Notes under the pieces: generated by a model
Told to the model about the DNA's origin: nothing
What the model saw: only the letters and a program-made list of their open reading frames with translations
The model's database searches: none
In this document: positions 1 through 9,245 of the stretch, piece by piece
How positions within the stretch are numbered: the first letter of the stretch is position 1
Layout of the letters: every line of letters begins with the position of its first letter
Position numbers and translations under genes: made by a program
Origin: Bradyrhizobium neotropicale
GTDB lineage: Bacteria; Pseudomonadota; Alphaproteobacteria; Rhizobiales; Xanthobacteraceae
Assembly: GCF_001641695.1 (NCBI RefSeq)
Contig: NZ_LSEF01000025.1
Span: 5,297-69,296, forward strand
Reading direction: 5' to 3'
Length of the DNA stretch: 64,000 nt

Positions 1-3000
1 CCGCCGAAACCGCCGTCGCCACCGACGCTGAAGCTTGTTCCCATCGAGGTGGTGACGTAGCCCCCCGCACCGCCACCGCCGCCGCCACCAAAGCCGCCAT
101 GCGCACCCGGAGTGAGGCTGCTGCCGCTCGGCGATGTGCCGCCGGCAGCCGCCTGTGAATAGCCCGCGTGCCCCGGGACGTTGATCCCGAGCGTGCCGCC
201 CGGGTCTCCCTGGACGAAGACGAAGGCGCCGCCTCCGACGCTGTGGTTGCTACTGTAGTGGGCACCGTTGCCGTCGGTGCCCATGCCACCACCGCCACCA
301 CCCTGGCCTCCCCTCGAGCCTCCCCCCCAATCGCCTCCGGCGCCACCCTTGGCCGCGTCGCCCGTGAACGTCACGGCATCGATCGCGACGGCCGCACCCG
401 CCGCCACGAACAGGCCGCCGCCGAGGCCCGCACCACCGCCACCGCCTTCGGTACCACCGGCGCCGCCCTGGGCCAGCGTGTGCGCGATGTTCAGATTGTT
501 GATCGAGACGTTGCCACCGAACACGAACAGGCCGCGATAAGCATTTCCGCCGTCGAGCGAAAAGCCCGCGCCATTGATGACGAGGTGGCTGCCGCTGGCC
601 AGATTGATCGCGGTCAAATTGGCGCCGAGCGAGGCAATGGAGATGTTGCCGGCGAACTCGATCGAATAGTTGGTGTTGGCGGCGGAAGACGCGCCACCCA
701 CGCTGATGGCGAGCAGCGTCGTGTTGAGCTCGGCTGCGTTGTGGACCGTGAAGACGTTGGACGGCTTGATCACGGTGCCGCCGGAGCCGTCGGCCGAGAA
801 TGCGAAGCCGTAGGTCGGGCCGCTGAAATGCAGATCGACGCTATGAGCGCCGTCGGTGACATGCAGAATGCCGGTCGTCGAATTGAACGACTGGGAGAAC
901 TGCCCGGAATTGAAATTGATCCCGACCAGGTCGATCGCGTCCGTGGCGCCGCTGAAGCCCGCGATGGTGCCGGCAAAGCTCGCCGGCGCATCGATCTTGA
1001 GCGTGGCGAGTGCGCCGTTGAAGGTGATGGTCTGGCCGGATCCGACGCTCGCGCCGAATTCGACCGTGCCATTATTGCCGACGGTGACCGCGCCGGAGCC
1101 GGTGACGCTGCCGGCAACCAGCAGCTTGCCGCCACTGTCCGCCTGCAGTGTGCCGGTGTTGGTGACGCTGCCGGCGAGATCGAGCGTACCCGCCTTGGCG
1201 TCGATGACGCCGCTATTGTTCACCGCGGTGCTGACGATCGTGGTGCCGCTGCCGGTCTTGTCGTAATTTCCGGCGACGTTGAGGGTCCCGCTTCCCGTGC
1301 TTGACGCGATGTTGAAGGCGGTGCCGGAGGTGGTGGCGTCGGTGAAGGTGACGCCGGCGTCGATCTTGAAGCTCGCGCCGTTGTTCAGCCGCAGCGTATC
1401 GCCCGAAAAGGCTCCGGTGTGGCCGGAACCGTGCAGTTCGAGCGTCCTGCCGTCGAGCGTGAAGGTCTCGTTATTGGCATCGAAGAAGGTCGCGAGCCCG
1501 TTGACGATGGTCGTGCCGCTGCCGTTTTCGGTGCCGCCCGTGAAGGTCGCCCCGTTCGCGTCAGTCAGCGTGCCGGTGCCGGACAGCGTCCCGCCCGATT
1601 GGGTCAGGCTGTTGATAGTTTCCGAGACGCTGCCGAGGTTGATGTTGCCCGGCAGCACAAAATCATTGGTGACGGCGACATTGACCAGCACCGGCACAGT
1701 GGTCAGGCTGCCGTCAGTCGCGGACACGGTGAAGCTCGCGGCCGGGTTCAGCGTGCCGTCGCTGACGAAGATCACCTGGCCCGCGGCGAGCTGCGCCTGG
1801 GTGAAGCTCGTGATCGCAACGCCGGGGGCGCTCGACAGCGCGACATAGCCGCGTTGGGTGCTGCTGACGTTGAAGGTGAGCTGGCTCGCGTTGTTGTCGA
1901 CGTCGCTGACGTTGAGGTCGGCCGTGGTGATGGTCGTCGACAGGCCCTGCAGCAGCGCCGCCGAATCGTCGCCGGACAGCACCGGCGCATCGTTGGCGCC
2001 TGATATTGTGATGGTGATGACCTGCGCGCTGCCGTCGCTTCCCCTCACGGCGAACGTGTCGGTCATCGTCGCGCCGGCGGCGAGCGCCTGCACCGTGGCA
2101 TTGTTGTTGTCGAGCGTGTAGGTCCACACGCCGGCCGAGGTCACGGTGTAGGTGCCGTAGCCGCCGGTGCTGGCGGTCGGCGCGGCGACCGCCACGATAG
2201 TAACGGAGTGCGTATCGATGTCGAACAGCGTCAGCGTGCCGGTCGCGGTCGGCGTCCCCGCCAGCGCGTTGTTGACGCCGCCCGCCTCGATCACCGAACC
2301 GGTCGTCGTTCCCGTCATGATGGCCGGGTCGTCAGTCCCGAGGATGTTGATGGTGACGGACGAGGTCGTGCCGTCCGCGCTCGCGACGGAGAAAATGTCG
2401 GTGTAGGTGTGCCCGCCCACGAACTCGTCATGCGCCGAGCTCGCGACATAGCTCCAGGTGCCATCGCTGGCGAGCGTGAAGGTGCCGTACTGTCCGGCGG
2501 TGCCGGCCTGTGCGACGAAGGATTGCGGACTGTCGGGGTCCTGGATCGTCAGCGTGCCGCCGGTCGACAGCGGTGCGTTGGTTTCCGTCAGATTTTTCGT
2601 CACCGCCGATATGACGGCAGCATCGTCGGCGCCATTGATCGTGATGGTGACGACCTGCGGCGTACCGTCGACGGTCGTTACCGTGAACGTATCCGTCAGC
2701 GTGCCGCCGGCATTGAGCGCCTGAACCGCGGCATTGTTGTTGTCGAGCGTGTAGGTCCAGACCCCGGCCGACGTGACGGCAAAGGTGCCGTAGTGGTGGT
2801 CGCTCACCGTGCCCGCGTTGACCGCGGTGAACGTGTTGGCGGGATCGTCGACGTCGGTGTCGGTGAGCGTGCCGGTCGCGCTCGGCGTACCCGCCACGGC
2901 GTTGTTGACGCCGCCCGCTTCGGTCACCGAACCGGTGGTCGTGCCCGAGATCGAAGCCGCGTCGTTGCTGCCGAGGATATTGATCGTCACGGACGAAGCC

Positions 3001-6000
3001 GTGCCATCCGAACTCACAACGGAGAACGTGTCGGTGTAGGTTTGCCCGGCGACGAACTCGTCATGCGCCGAACTCGTGACATAAGTCCACGCGCCGTTCG
3101 TACCAACCGTGAAGGTGCCGTAGTGCCCGGACGTGCCCGCCTGCGCCACGAAGGTTTCGGGACTGTCGACGTCGTGGATCGTCAGCGTGCCGCCGGTCGA
3201 CAGCACTGAATCGGTCTCGGTCAGGTTGACGGTGTCCGCCGACAGCACCGCCGCATCGTTGGTGCCGTTGATGGTGATCGTGACCACCTGCGCGGTGCCG
3301 TCGATCGTCGTCACAGTGAAGGTGTCGATCAGCGTCGCGCCGGCATTGAGTGCCTGAACCGCGCTGTTGCTGTTGTCGAGATTGTAGGTCCAGACGCCGC
3401 CCGACGTCATGGTGAAGGTGCCGTAACCGTGGTCACTCGCCCTGGCCGTCGCGACCGCCGTGAATGTGTTGGCGGGATTGTCGACGTCGGTGTCCGTCAG
3501 CGTGCCGGTCGCGCTCGGCGTCCCCGCGACCCCGTTGGCGACACCGCCTGCTTCCGTCACCGAGCCGGTGATGGCGCCCGAGACCACGGCCGGGTCATTG
3601 ACAGCCTGCACGACGATATTGACGGTCGCAACGTTGGAATCCGCGAGACCGTCATTGACCTTGTAGGTGAAGCTGTCGGTGCCGTTGTAGTCGGCGGTCG
3701 GCGCGTAGGTGAACGAGCCGTCGGCATTCAGCGTCAGCGTGCCGTGGGCCGGACCGTTGACGAGGACCGAGTGAAGCACATCGCCGTCGAGGTCGCTCGC
3801 CCCGGCAAGCACGCCGGTACCCGGCACCACCAGCGCATGGTCTTCGTCGGTCGTATAGCTGTGCGCGACGGCCATCGGCGCGTCATTGGTGCCGTTGATC
3901 GTGATCGTCACATATTGCGTGGCGCTGGTCGCGGTGCCGTCGTTGACCACGACCGCATAGGTCAGCGTGAGCGTCTGGCCCTGCTTCAGGAAATCGAGGT
4001 CGGCAGCGGCCGGCTGGTAGGTCCAGCCGAACGTCGTGGCGCTGCCTGTGGACAGGTGCCCCGCGGGGTCGATCGCGAAGGCGGCATTGTCGGTGAGCGC
4101 CAGCGCGCCGGCTGGCAGGGTGAAGGCGTGACCATCGAGGCTCACAACGGGCGCGCCGACCAGCGAAGCTGTCAGCGTGTCGCCGACGTCGCGGTCGCTG
4201 GCGGAGATCGAGCCCGCCAGCGAAATGACCTGCGCATGGGCATCGGCCTCCTCGTTGATCGCCGCGGTGTCGCCCGTCACCACGGGCACGTCGTTGGTGC
4301 CGGCGATAGTGATCGTCAGGGTCTGCTGGTTGCTGGTGATGAGCCCGTCGCTGACTTCGACCGTGTAGGTCAGGACCAGGCTCTGCCCTTCGCGCAGGAA
4401 GTCCAGGTTGGCCGCCGACGCATCATAGGTCCAGCCGATGCCGGCAGCGCCGCCGTTCGACGTCCCCGCATGGAATGACAGTGCGTTGTTGATCAGCGAC
4501 GCCGCCCCTGCCGGCAGGGCGAAGGCGTGGCCATCGAGAGTCACGACCGGCGAACCTGCGATCGAGGCCGTCAGCGTGTCGCCGATGTCGGGATCGGTCA
4601 CCGGCAGGATGCCGGTCAGCGTGATGTGCTGCGCGGCAGCGTCGGCAGCCTCCGTGGTGCTCGCCGACGCAGCGGCCAGCACGGGCGCATCCTCGGCGCC
4701 GGTGATCGTGATGGTGACGTTGCGGCTCGCCAGTCCGCCATGACCATCACTGACGGTCACGGCATAGGTTTCCGTAACGGTCTGCCCGGCCCGCAGGAAC
4801 TGGACGTCCGCGTTGCCGACGAGATACCGCCACGTCGCCTCCCCACCGAAGCCGTGGACGGTGTCGGCCGCCAGATGCGCGCTCATCGTCCCGAGCGCCT
4901 GCCCGCCTGCGCGGGTCGAGCTGACGAAGGTGACCGAGACGACATGCGCGTCCGCCAGATCGACGTCCGTGAACGCGATCGCGCCGTCGGCATGCAGCAG
5001 TCCATGTGGATCGAGTGCCGTATCCTCCTGCACCGCGCCGGTCGTCTGCGCTACGCCGATGACCGGCGCATCGTTGACCGCACTGACCGTCAGCTCGCGG
5101 GTGGCGACGGCCGTGTCGTGCCCACCGTGATCGGTGCCGTCCGGGTCCTGCGCCGTCACGGTCAGCGTGCGGGTCAGCGGCGACGGATTGTCGCTGGTGT
5201 CGGTATAGAAGACCGCACGCAACGCGGCCGCAAAATCCGCAACAGTCGGCTGCTGGCCGGCTCTGGCCGTCAGCGTCAGCGTGCCGGTTGCCGCATCGAA
5301 CCTGCCCTCGATCAACGCCGTATTGGTAAACGACAGGACGTCTTCACCCGGCTGATAGTGGCCGGTGATCTGGATCGTCGCGCGCAGCAAAGTGTGGCTG
5401 TCGGGATCGGACAGCGTCAGCCCCGGAGCAACCGCGACCGGCGTTTGCTCGAGCGCAACCAGCGCCGATCCGGCATTGAGAGCCAGCGACGGCGCATCAT
5501 TGACCGGCGGCGCCGGGATCGATGCATTTCCGGGGCCGGCTCCACCGCTTCCGCCACCGGGCGGATGGGGGGCGACATCCGCACCGGTGCTCAACGGCGG
5601 GCTGTGGCCAGAAGCGCCATCCGGCTGAAACGACGGCGCGTCAGGCCCCGGACCGTACGAACCCGGCGGAGACGACGACCCGTGCGCACCGACGCTGCCG
5701 GGCGAGGTGCTGCTATAGCGGTTCCCGAGGTTCTTGATTTGCAGAATGCCATTCAACGCATCCAGCTCGCCTGCCCTGTCGGCGTCCGTCTTCGCCTGCT
5801 CGCTGGCGGCAATTTGAGCTGGACCGGTCGGCTTCAGCTCCAGCTTGCCACCTTCGCTGCTGATCGTCGCAATGGCGTTGCCGTTCCGATCGTAGGCGGT
5901 CGCCTGATGCTGCCCGTCATTCTGATGAAAAATGGAGAGCGTGACCGATCCATCGTCCGGGGAAATCTCGCCACCGCCGGCCGAGCCGGCAATTTTCGCT

Positions 6001-6647
6001 GAACCGACCGGCGTTCCGATCCGCATGTCACCCGACTGGGCAATCTTGCCGGAGGCGAAACTGAACGATCCCTGGACGAGATCGAAGACCTCCAGATTGG
6101 TGCTGCCATGCGGGTCGAATTTGAACTCACTCAGGACGAGGCGCGAACCATGCCCGATCTGGAACGCGCTGCCGTCGTTGAAAACCAGGCCAGCCGCACC
6201 TCCGCTGCCGGTCTGGACCACGTCTCCCTTGAGCAGCACATCGCCGTTGTTGAGCGCCACGACGACGCCGTTGCGCAGGACCGTCACCTGGCCTTCGACC
6301 CGTACCGCGTGTCCGATCACCTGCATCGCCGGCGACGGCGCGTCCTTGGCAGTGTAACGTCCGGGAGCAGCAGGCCCGGCCAACACAGCGACGATTTCGC
6401 CACTTAGCCTGGCACCATCCGCCGACAGCAGCGCGTGCAGATTTTCCGATTTGAAATAACCGGCAACGACATGGCTCTTTCCGTCAGAGCCCATCAGCAG
6501 CAGATCGTCGCCAGCGCGCCTGAATTCCGCGTTCAAGAGCAAATGCGTGTCCGGAATCGCGACGGCGGATGCATCCGGCGCGCCTTCGATCGAAAGCTCT
6601 TGCGAAATAGAGAGCGAAAAATGCCGATCACTGCCGACATCCAGCAT
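1..6647 (-). CDS. Giant FecR/VCBS/cadherin-like repeat surface protein (partial, C-terminus beyond window)
   Basis: One open frame covers the first 6.6 kb on the minus strand with no stop: 2,215 residues are visible and the C-terminus lies outside. An in-frame TGA sits 9 nt before the ATG at 6647, which fixes the start; no strong ribosome site is seen. Order: about 110 N-terminal residues, a FecR-like domain (residues about 115-220, VRVEGQVTVLRNG to RIGTPVGSAKI), a Gly/Pro/Ser linker, then many cadherin-like and VCBS repeats marked by NDAPV, DTLTA, GTLTDTDVD and SSVTINILG. After about residue 1,500 come beta-helix-like repeats, then very Gly-rich sequence. Around 3550-2250 two repeat types alternate A-B-A-B-A. 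No Sec signal is evident, so type I secretion or surface retention is likely but inferred. An adhesin or biofilm role is inferred from family. Confidence 0.85.
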   Translation of the reverse strand, partial: MLDVGSDRHFSLSISQELSIEGAPDASAVAIPDTHLLLNAEFRRAGDDLLLMGSDGKSHVVAGYFKSENLHALLSADGARLSGEIVAVLAGPAAPGRYTAKDAPSPAMQVIGHAVRVEGQVTVLRNGVVVALNNGDVLLKGDVVQTGSGGAAGLVFNDGSAFQIGHGSRLVLSEFKFDPHGSTNLEVFDLVQGSFSFASGKIAQSGDMRIGTPVGSAKIAGSAGGGEISPDDGSVTLSIFHQNDGQHQATAYDRNGNAIATISSEGGKLELKPTGPAQIAASEQAKTDADRAGELDALNGILQIKNLGNRYSSTSPGSVGAHGSSSPPGSYGPGPDAPSFQPDGASGHSPPLSTGADVAPHPPGGGSGGAGPGNASIPAPPVNDAPSLALNAGSALVALEQTPVAVAPGLTLSDPDSHTLLRATIQITGHYQPGEDVLSFTNTALIEGRFDAATGTLTLTARAGQQPTVADFAAALRAVFYTDTSDNPSPLTRTLTVTAQDPDGTDHGGHDTAVATRELTVSAVNDAPVIGVAQTTGAVQEDTALDPHGLLHADGAIAFTDVDLADAHVVSVTFVSSTRAGGQALGTMSAHLAADTVHGFGGEATWRYLVGNADVQFLRAGQTVTETYAVTVSDGHGGLASRNVTITITGAEDAPVLAAASASTTEAADAAAQHITLTGILPVTDPDIGDTLTASIAGSPVVTLDGHAFALPAGAASLINNALSFHAGTSNGGAAGIGWTYDASAANLDFLREGQSLVLTYTVEVSDGLITSNQQTLTITIAGTNDVPVVTGDTAAINEEADAHAQVISLAGSISASDRDVGDTLTASLVGAPVVSLDGHAFTLPAGALALTDNAAFAIDPAGHLSTGSATTFGWTYQPAAADLDFLKQGQTLTLTYAVVVNDGTATSATQYVTITINGTNDAPMAVAHSYTTDEDHALVVPGTGVLAGASDLDGDVLHSVLVNGPAHGTLTLNADGSFTYAPTADYNGTDSFTYKVNDGLADSNVATVNIVVQAVNDPAVVSGAITGSVTEAGGVANGVAGTPSATGTLTDTDVDNPANTFTAVATARASDHGYGTFTMTSGGVWTYNLDNSNSAVQALNAGATLIDTFTVTTIDGTAQVVTITINGTNDAAVLSADTVNLTETDSVLSTGGTLTIHDVDSPETFVAQAGTSGHYGTFTVGTNGAWTYVTSSAHDEFVAGQTYTDTFSVVSSDGTASSVTINILGSNDAASISGTTTGSVTEAGGVNNAVAGTPSATGTLTDTDVDDPANTFTAVNAGTVSDHHYGTFAVTSAGVWTYTLDNNNAAVQALNAGGTLTDTFTVTTVDGTPQVVTITINGADDAAVISAVTKNLTETNAPLSTGGTLTIQDPDSPQSFVAQAGTAGQYGTFTLASDGTWSYVASSAHDEFVGGHTYTDIFSVASADGTTSSVTINILGTDDPAIMTGTTTGSVIEAGGVNNALAGTPTATGTLTLFDIDTHSVTIVAVAAPTASTGGYGTYTVTSAGVWTYTLDNNNATVQALAAGATMTDTFAVRGSDGSAQVITITISGANDAPVLSGDDSAALLQGLSTTITTADLNVSDVDNNASQLTFNVSSTQRGYVALSSAPGVAITSFTQAQLAAGQVIFVSDGTLNPAASFTVSATDGSLTTVPVLVNVAVTNDFVLPGNINLGSVSETINSLTQSGGTLSGTGTLTDANGATFTGGTENGSGTTIVNGLATFFDANNETFTLDGRTLELHGSGHTGAFSGDTLRLNNGASFKIDAGVTFTDATTSGTAFNIASSTGSGTLNVAGNYDKTGSGTTIVSTAVNNSGVIDAKAGTLDLAGSVTNTGTLQADSGGKLLVAGSVTGSGAVTVGNNGTVEFGASVGSGQTITFNGALATLKIDAPASFAGTIAGFSGATDAIDLVGINFNSGQFSQSFNSTTGILHVTDGAHSVDLHFSGPTYGFAFSADGSGGTVIKPSNVFTVHNAAELNTTLLAISVGGASSAANTNYSIEFAGNISIASLGANLTAINLASGSHLVINGAGFSLDGGNAYRGLFVFGGNVSINNLNIAHTLAQGGAGGTEGGGGGAGLGGGLFVAAGAAVAIDAVTFTGDAAKGGAGGDWGGGSRGGQGGGGGGMGTDGNGAHYSSNHSVGGGAFVFVQGDPGGTLGINVPGHAGYSQAAAGGTSPSGSSLTPGAHGGFGGGGGGGAGGYVTTSMGTSFSVGGDGGFG

Positions 6648-7172
6648 TATTCATTCCATCTCAAAAAACAGGCAGCGCAAACACGGTTGAAGATCACCGC
6701 CGAACAAACATCCGACCGACGCTGTTGTCGCGCCCTCGGTCTATCGACCGACGAGAGCAATCCTCTTCATGCAATTCCTCAGAACCATCACCGAAGCATC
6801 CAACGCCATGGTCATCTTCAAACAGCTCGAAGGCGAGACTCTTCAACGGCCCATTGGTACGGTATTGAGCTGCCGATGGCTGCGAACGAGCGTTCACAGG
6901 CGCACTTTTTCATCGATTGTGCTTACCCGCCTTTGGCGCGCCAAAGCCGGAAAAGCCCTTCATCATGAATCGCAGCATGCTCTCATTCCGCGCACAAAAT
7001 TCAGCCAAATCACTGCAGGGCGCGACGAGGCTCGCCGCGGAGTTGTTCCGTAGCGGGCTCAACATTTACGGTAAAGATCGAGACGGGCTCGGAAAGGCCG
7101 ACCACCAAAAATGGTCAGGCGACAGCAGATCGATCAATGCTGCCGATCATCGGTCCGGCGATGTCGTGGACT
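6648..7172. other. Non-coding stretch upstream of the giant adhesin
   Basis: No reading frame here looks like a real protein on either strand. The stretch separates the start of the giant adhesin from the 3' end of the winged-helix-like gene, both on the minus strand, so it probably holds the adhesin promoter. Its only clear structure is the 16-bp palindrome at 6931-6946. Confidence 0.5.
6931..6946. promoter_or_regulatory. Perfect 16-bp palindrome, possible operator
   Basis: CTTTGGCGCGCCAAAG is a perfect inverted repeat. Four further flanking bases per side pair with one mismatch (CCGC against CCGG). It lies about 285 bp upstream of the adhesin start. With no loop it cannot form a usual hairpin, so a dimeric regulator site is the simplest reading; the regulator is unknown. 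Confidence 0.35.
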
Positions 7173-8036
7173 TCATCGATGCGACATGAAACAAGCGTCG
7201 AAGGCTGCGTCGATGATCTCGAGTTTGACGGCCTGCGCCTTGTGATATTCGCGGCGGAAGCCTTTCGACACCCAAAGCCGAGACTTGCCGCGCGCTCCGA
7301 CCCAGCCGAGGCTTCCCATGGACTCCGCCTCGGCGAGCTTGCGGCCCAGTTGCGTCCGCGACAATTTCAGCCGCTGCGCCAGAGCGGAGACCGACGTCAT
7401 GTCGGTCGTGATACGATCGAGGTTGGCGTCCTCTTCCTCGCAGCCGGCGATCAGGCGATCCATCAACACGCCCCCCTCGTTGACCCAGGTGAACAGTTTG
7501 AACGTCGGTTCGGGCTCGCGAACCATGTGAGACCCAAGCAGACCGTCGGCAATCAGCGGCTGCATGCGCTGAACGACCTCCGGTCGGGCGGCCAACGTCG
7601 CCGAACGGCCTCCGCCATCGGGCCCATCCAACGTCGCCAGATGCAGCAGATGCCATTGATACAGCGCATCAAGCGCTGCAGGTCCCGGCTCGACTGGACG
7701 ATGACGCTTGCCTTCGCTTCCCGCAACATGGCGCACGATGCCGTATTTCAACATCTCCTTGACGAAGGCAGCCGCAGTGTTCCGGCTTGCAATCTGGTGA
7801 TGCTCGACAAGATCGAGCACACGTGCGGTCAACACGCCGGAGCCAGCGCCGCCCACGGCAACATCCCGGAAGAACTGGGCTACCGCAGCGTGGGCCATCA
7901 GCCAGCGTTGTTGCGTTGCAAACAACGACCCCATCCGCGGATCGGCAGCGTTGAGAAGCAAGAGCGCCGAGGCTTGTCCGCGCACGCCAGATTCCAGCGC
8001 AGGATTCAGAAAAATGTCATCCGCATTCAATGCCAT
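7173..8036 (-). CDS. Hypothetical protein, winged-helix-like
   Basis: A 287-residue protein starting MALNADDIFLNP; the frame extends 11 residues further upstream but the ATG at 8036 looks more natural. I do not recognise a named family. The sequence is soluble and mostly helical. Residues about 40-100 (RWLMAHAAVAQFF to MLKYGIVRHV) and 205-260 (SVSALAQRLKLSRTQLGRKLAEAESMG) each resemble a helix-turn-helix of the MarR/winged type, the second with a fairly clear recognition helix. There is no signal peptide or membrane segment. It lies divergent from cysD, 270 bp away, and upstream of the adhesin, so it could regulate either; this is inference from position only. Confidence 0.6.
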   Translation of the reverse strand: MALNADDIFLNPALESGVRGQASALLLLNAADPRMGSLFATQQRWLMAHAAVAQFFRDVAVGGAGSGVLTARVLDLVEHHQIASRNTAAAFVKEMLKYGIVRHVAGSEGKRHRPVEPGPAALDALYQWHLLHLATLDGPDGGGRSATLAARPEVVQRMQPLIADGLLGSHMVREPEPTFKLFTWVNEGGVLMDRLIAGCEEEDANLDRITTDMTSVSALAQRLKLSRTQLGRKLAEAESMGSLGWVGARGKSRLWVSKGFRREYHKAQAVKLEIIDAAFDACFMSHR

Positions 8037-8306
8037 CGAGGTCTCTCTGATCCAAAATGCGCCGCTCAACGCTGTCGACCGCTCGCTTCATCGGTGCCTT
8101 GAAGTCGCATCAGCCACCACCGCGCTCCGAATGCAAGGCAACAAGGCCCAGCGCATTTACTCTCGCACCGAGATCAAGAATTCGTCGGCGCCGGCCCCTC
8201 ATCGCCCGGACGACACAGCTCCGCGCGCCGTAGACATGAACTATCGCTGCCGGTATGGCATGAAGTATGTTGTCATTCCCCGTGAGATTTCCCTGAGGCG
8301 CCTGCA

Positions 8307-9245
8307 ATGAATTTCGTGGCATCGACCACTGATGGAACGCGACGCGGGCTTCCGAAACACCTCAAGAGCCTGGAAGCTCAGTCAATTGAGATCATGCGCG
8401 AAGTCATCGCCGAGTTCAAACGACCGGTGATGCTCTATTCGATTGGCAAGGACTCCAGCGTCATGCTTCATCTGGCGTTCAAGGCGTTCTACCCCGCCAA
8501 GCTCCCGTTTCCGCTTTTGCACGTTGATACGACATGGAAGTTTCATGAGATGATCGCGTTTCGGGACGACACCGCGCGTCGCCTCGGCATCGAGCTGCTT
8601 GTCTACATCAACCAGGATGGTCTTGGCCGTGGCATCTCGCCGATAACATCAGGCTCGTCGATCCACACTCAGGTGATGAAGACCCACGCGCTCAAACAAG
8701 CCCTCGACCTCCATGGCTTCGATGCGTGTTTCGGCGGCGCACGCAGGGACGAAGAAAAGAGCCGGGCCAAGGAACGGATATTCTCCTTTCGCTCGCGCGG
8801 ACACCTCTGGGACCCCCGCAACCAGCGCCCCGAATTGTGGAATCTGTACAACACCCGTGTTGGATCGGGCGAAACCGTTCGCGTCTTCCCGCTTTCGAAC
8901 TGGACCGAACTGGATGTCTGGCACTACATCCATCTGGAAAATATTTCAGTGGTGCCGCTCTATTTCGCCAAACACCGCCCGGTCGTGGCGCGCGGCGGCT
9001 CCTGGATCATGGTCGATGACGAGAGACTGCCCCTCAATGCGGACGAGCAGCCGGAATCGCGGCAAGTTCGATTTCGAACGCTGGGTTGCTATCCCCTCAC
9101 CGGAGCGATCGATTCCAGTGCCACAACGCTGGAAGATATCATCTCGGAGATGGGATCGACGCGACTCTCGGAGCGGCAGGGTCGCCTGATAGACAGCGAC
9201 GAACCCGCAGCAATGGAGCGAAAGAAGCGCGAAGGCTACTTTTGA
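8307..9245 (+). CDS. cysD: Sulfate adenylyltransferase subunit 2 (CysD)
   Basis: A 312-residue small subunit of ATP sulfurylase, which makes adenosine 5'-phosphosulfate from sulfate and ATP. It shows the PP-loop ATPase motif [13 protein letters not shown] (residues about 45-57), the conserved [16 protein letters not shown] block, the [15 protein letters not shown] block, and the C-terminal [20 protein letters not shown] end typical of the family; the length is normal. The stop overlaps the next start (TGATG), so it is translationally coupled to the cysN-cysC fusion. Rhizobial nodP is the same enzyme, but no nod genes are in view, so cysD is the safer name. Confidence 0.96.
   Translation: MNFVASTTDGTRRGLPKHLKSLEAQSIEIMREVIAEFKRPVMLYSIGKDSSVMLHLAFKAFYPAKLPFPLLHVDTTWKFHEMIAFRDDTARRLGIELLVYINQDGLGRGISPITSGSSIHTQVMKTHALKQALDLHGFDACFGGARRDEEKSRAKERIFSFRSRGHLWDPRNQRPELWNLYNTRVGSGETVRVFPLSNWTELDVWHYIHLENISVVPLYFAKHRPVVARGGSWIMVDDERLPLNADEQPESRQVRFRTLGCYPLTGAIDSSATTLEDIISEMGSTRLSERQGRLIDSDEPAAMERKKREGYF

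Noticed and set aside
168..6407. Many long plus-strand open frames across the first 6.4 kb
   Set aside because: They are low-complexity Arg/Val/Ala-rich translations of the strand opposite a continuous adhesin frame with clear repeat domains; composition is not that of real proteins.
9086..9244. Extension of CysNC by 53 codons upstream
   Set aside because: It lies wholly inside cysD in another frame; the ATG overlapping the cysD stop gives a family-standard N-terminus.
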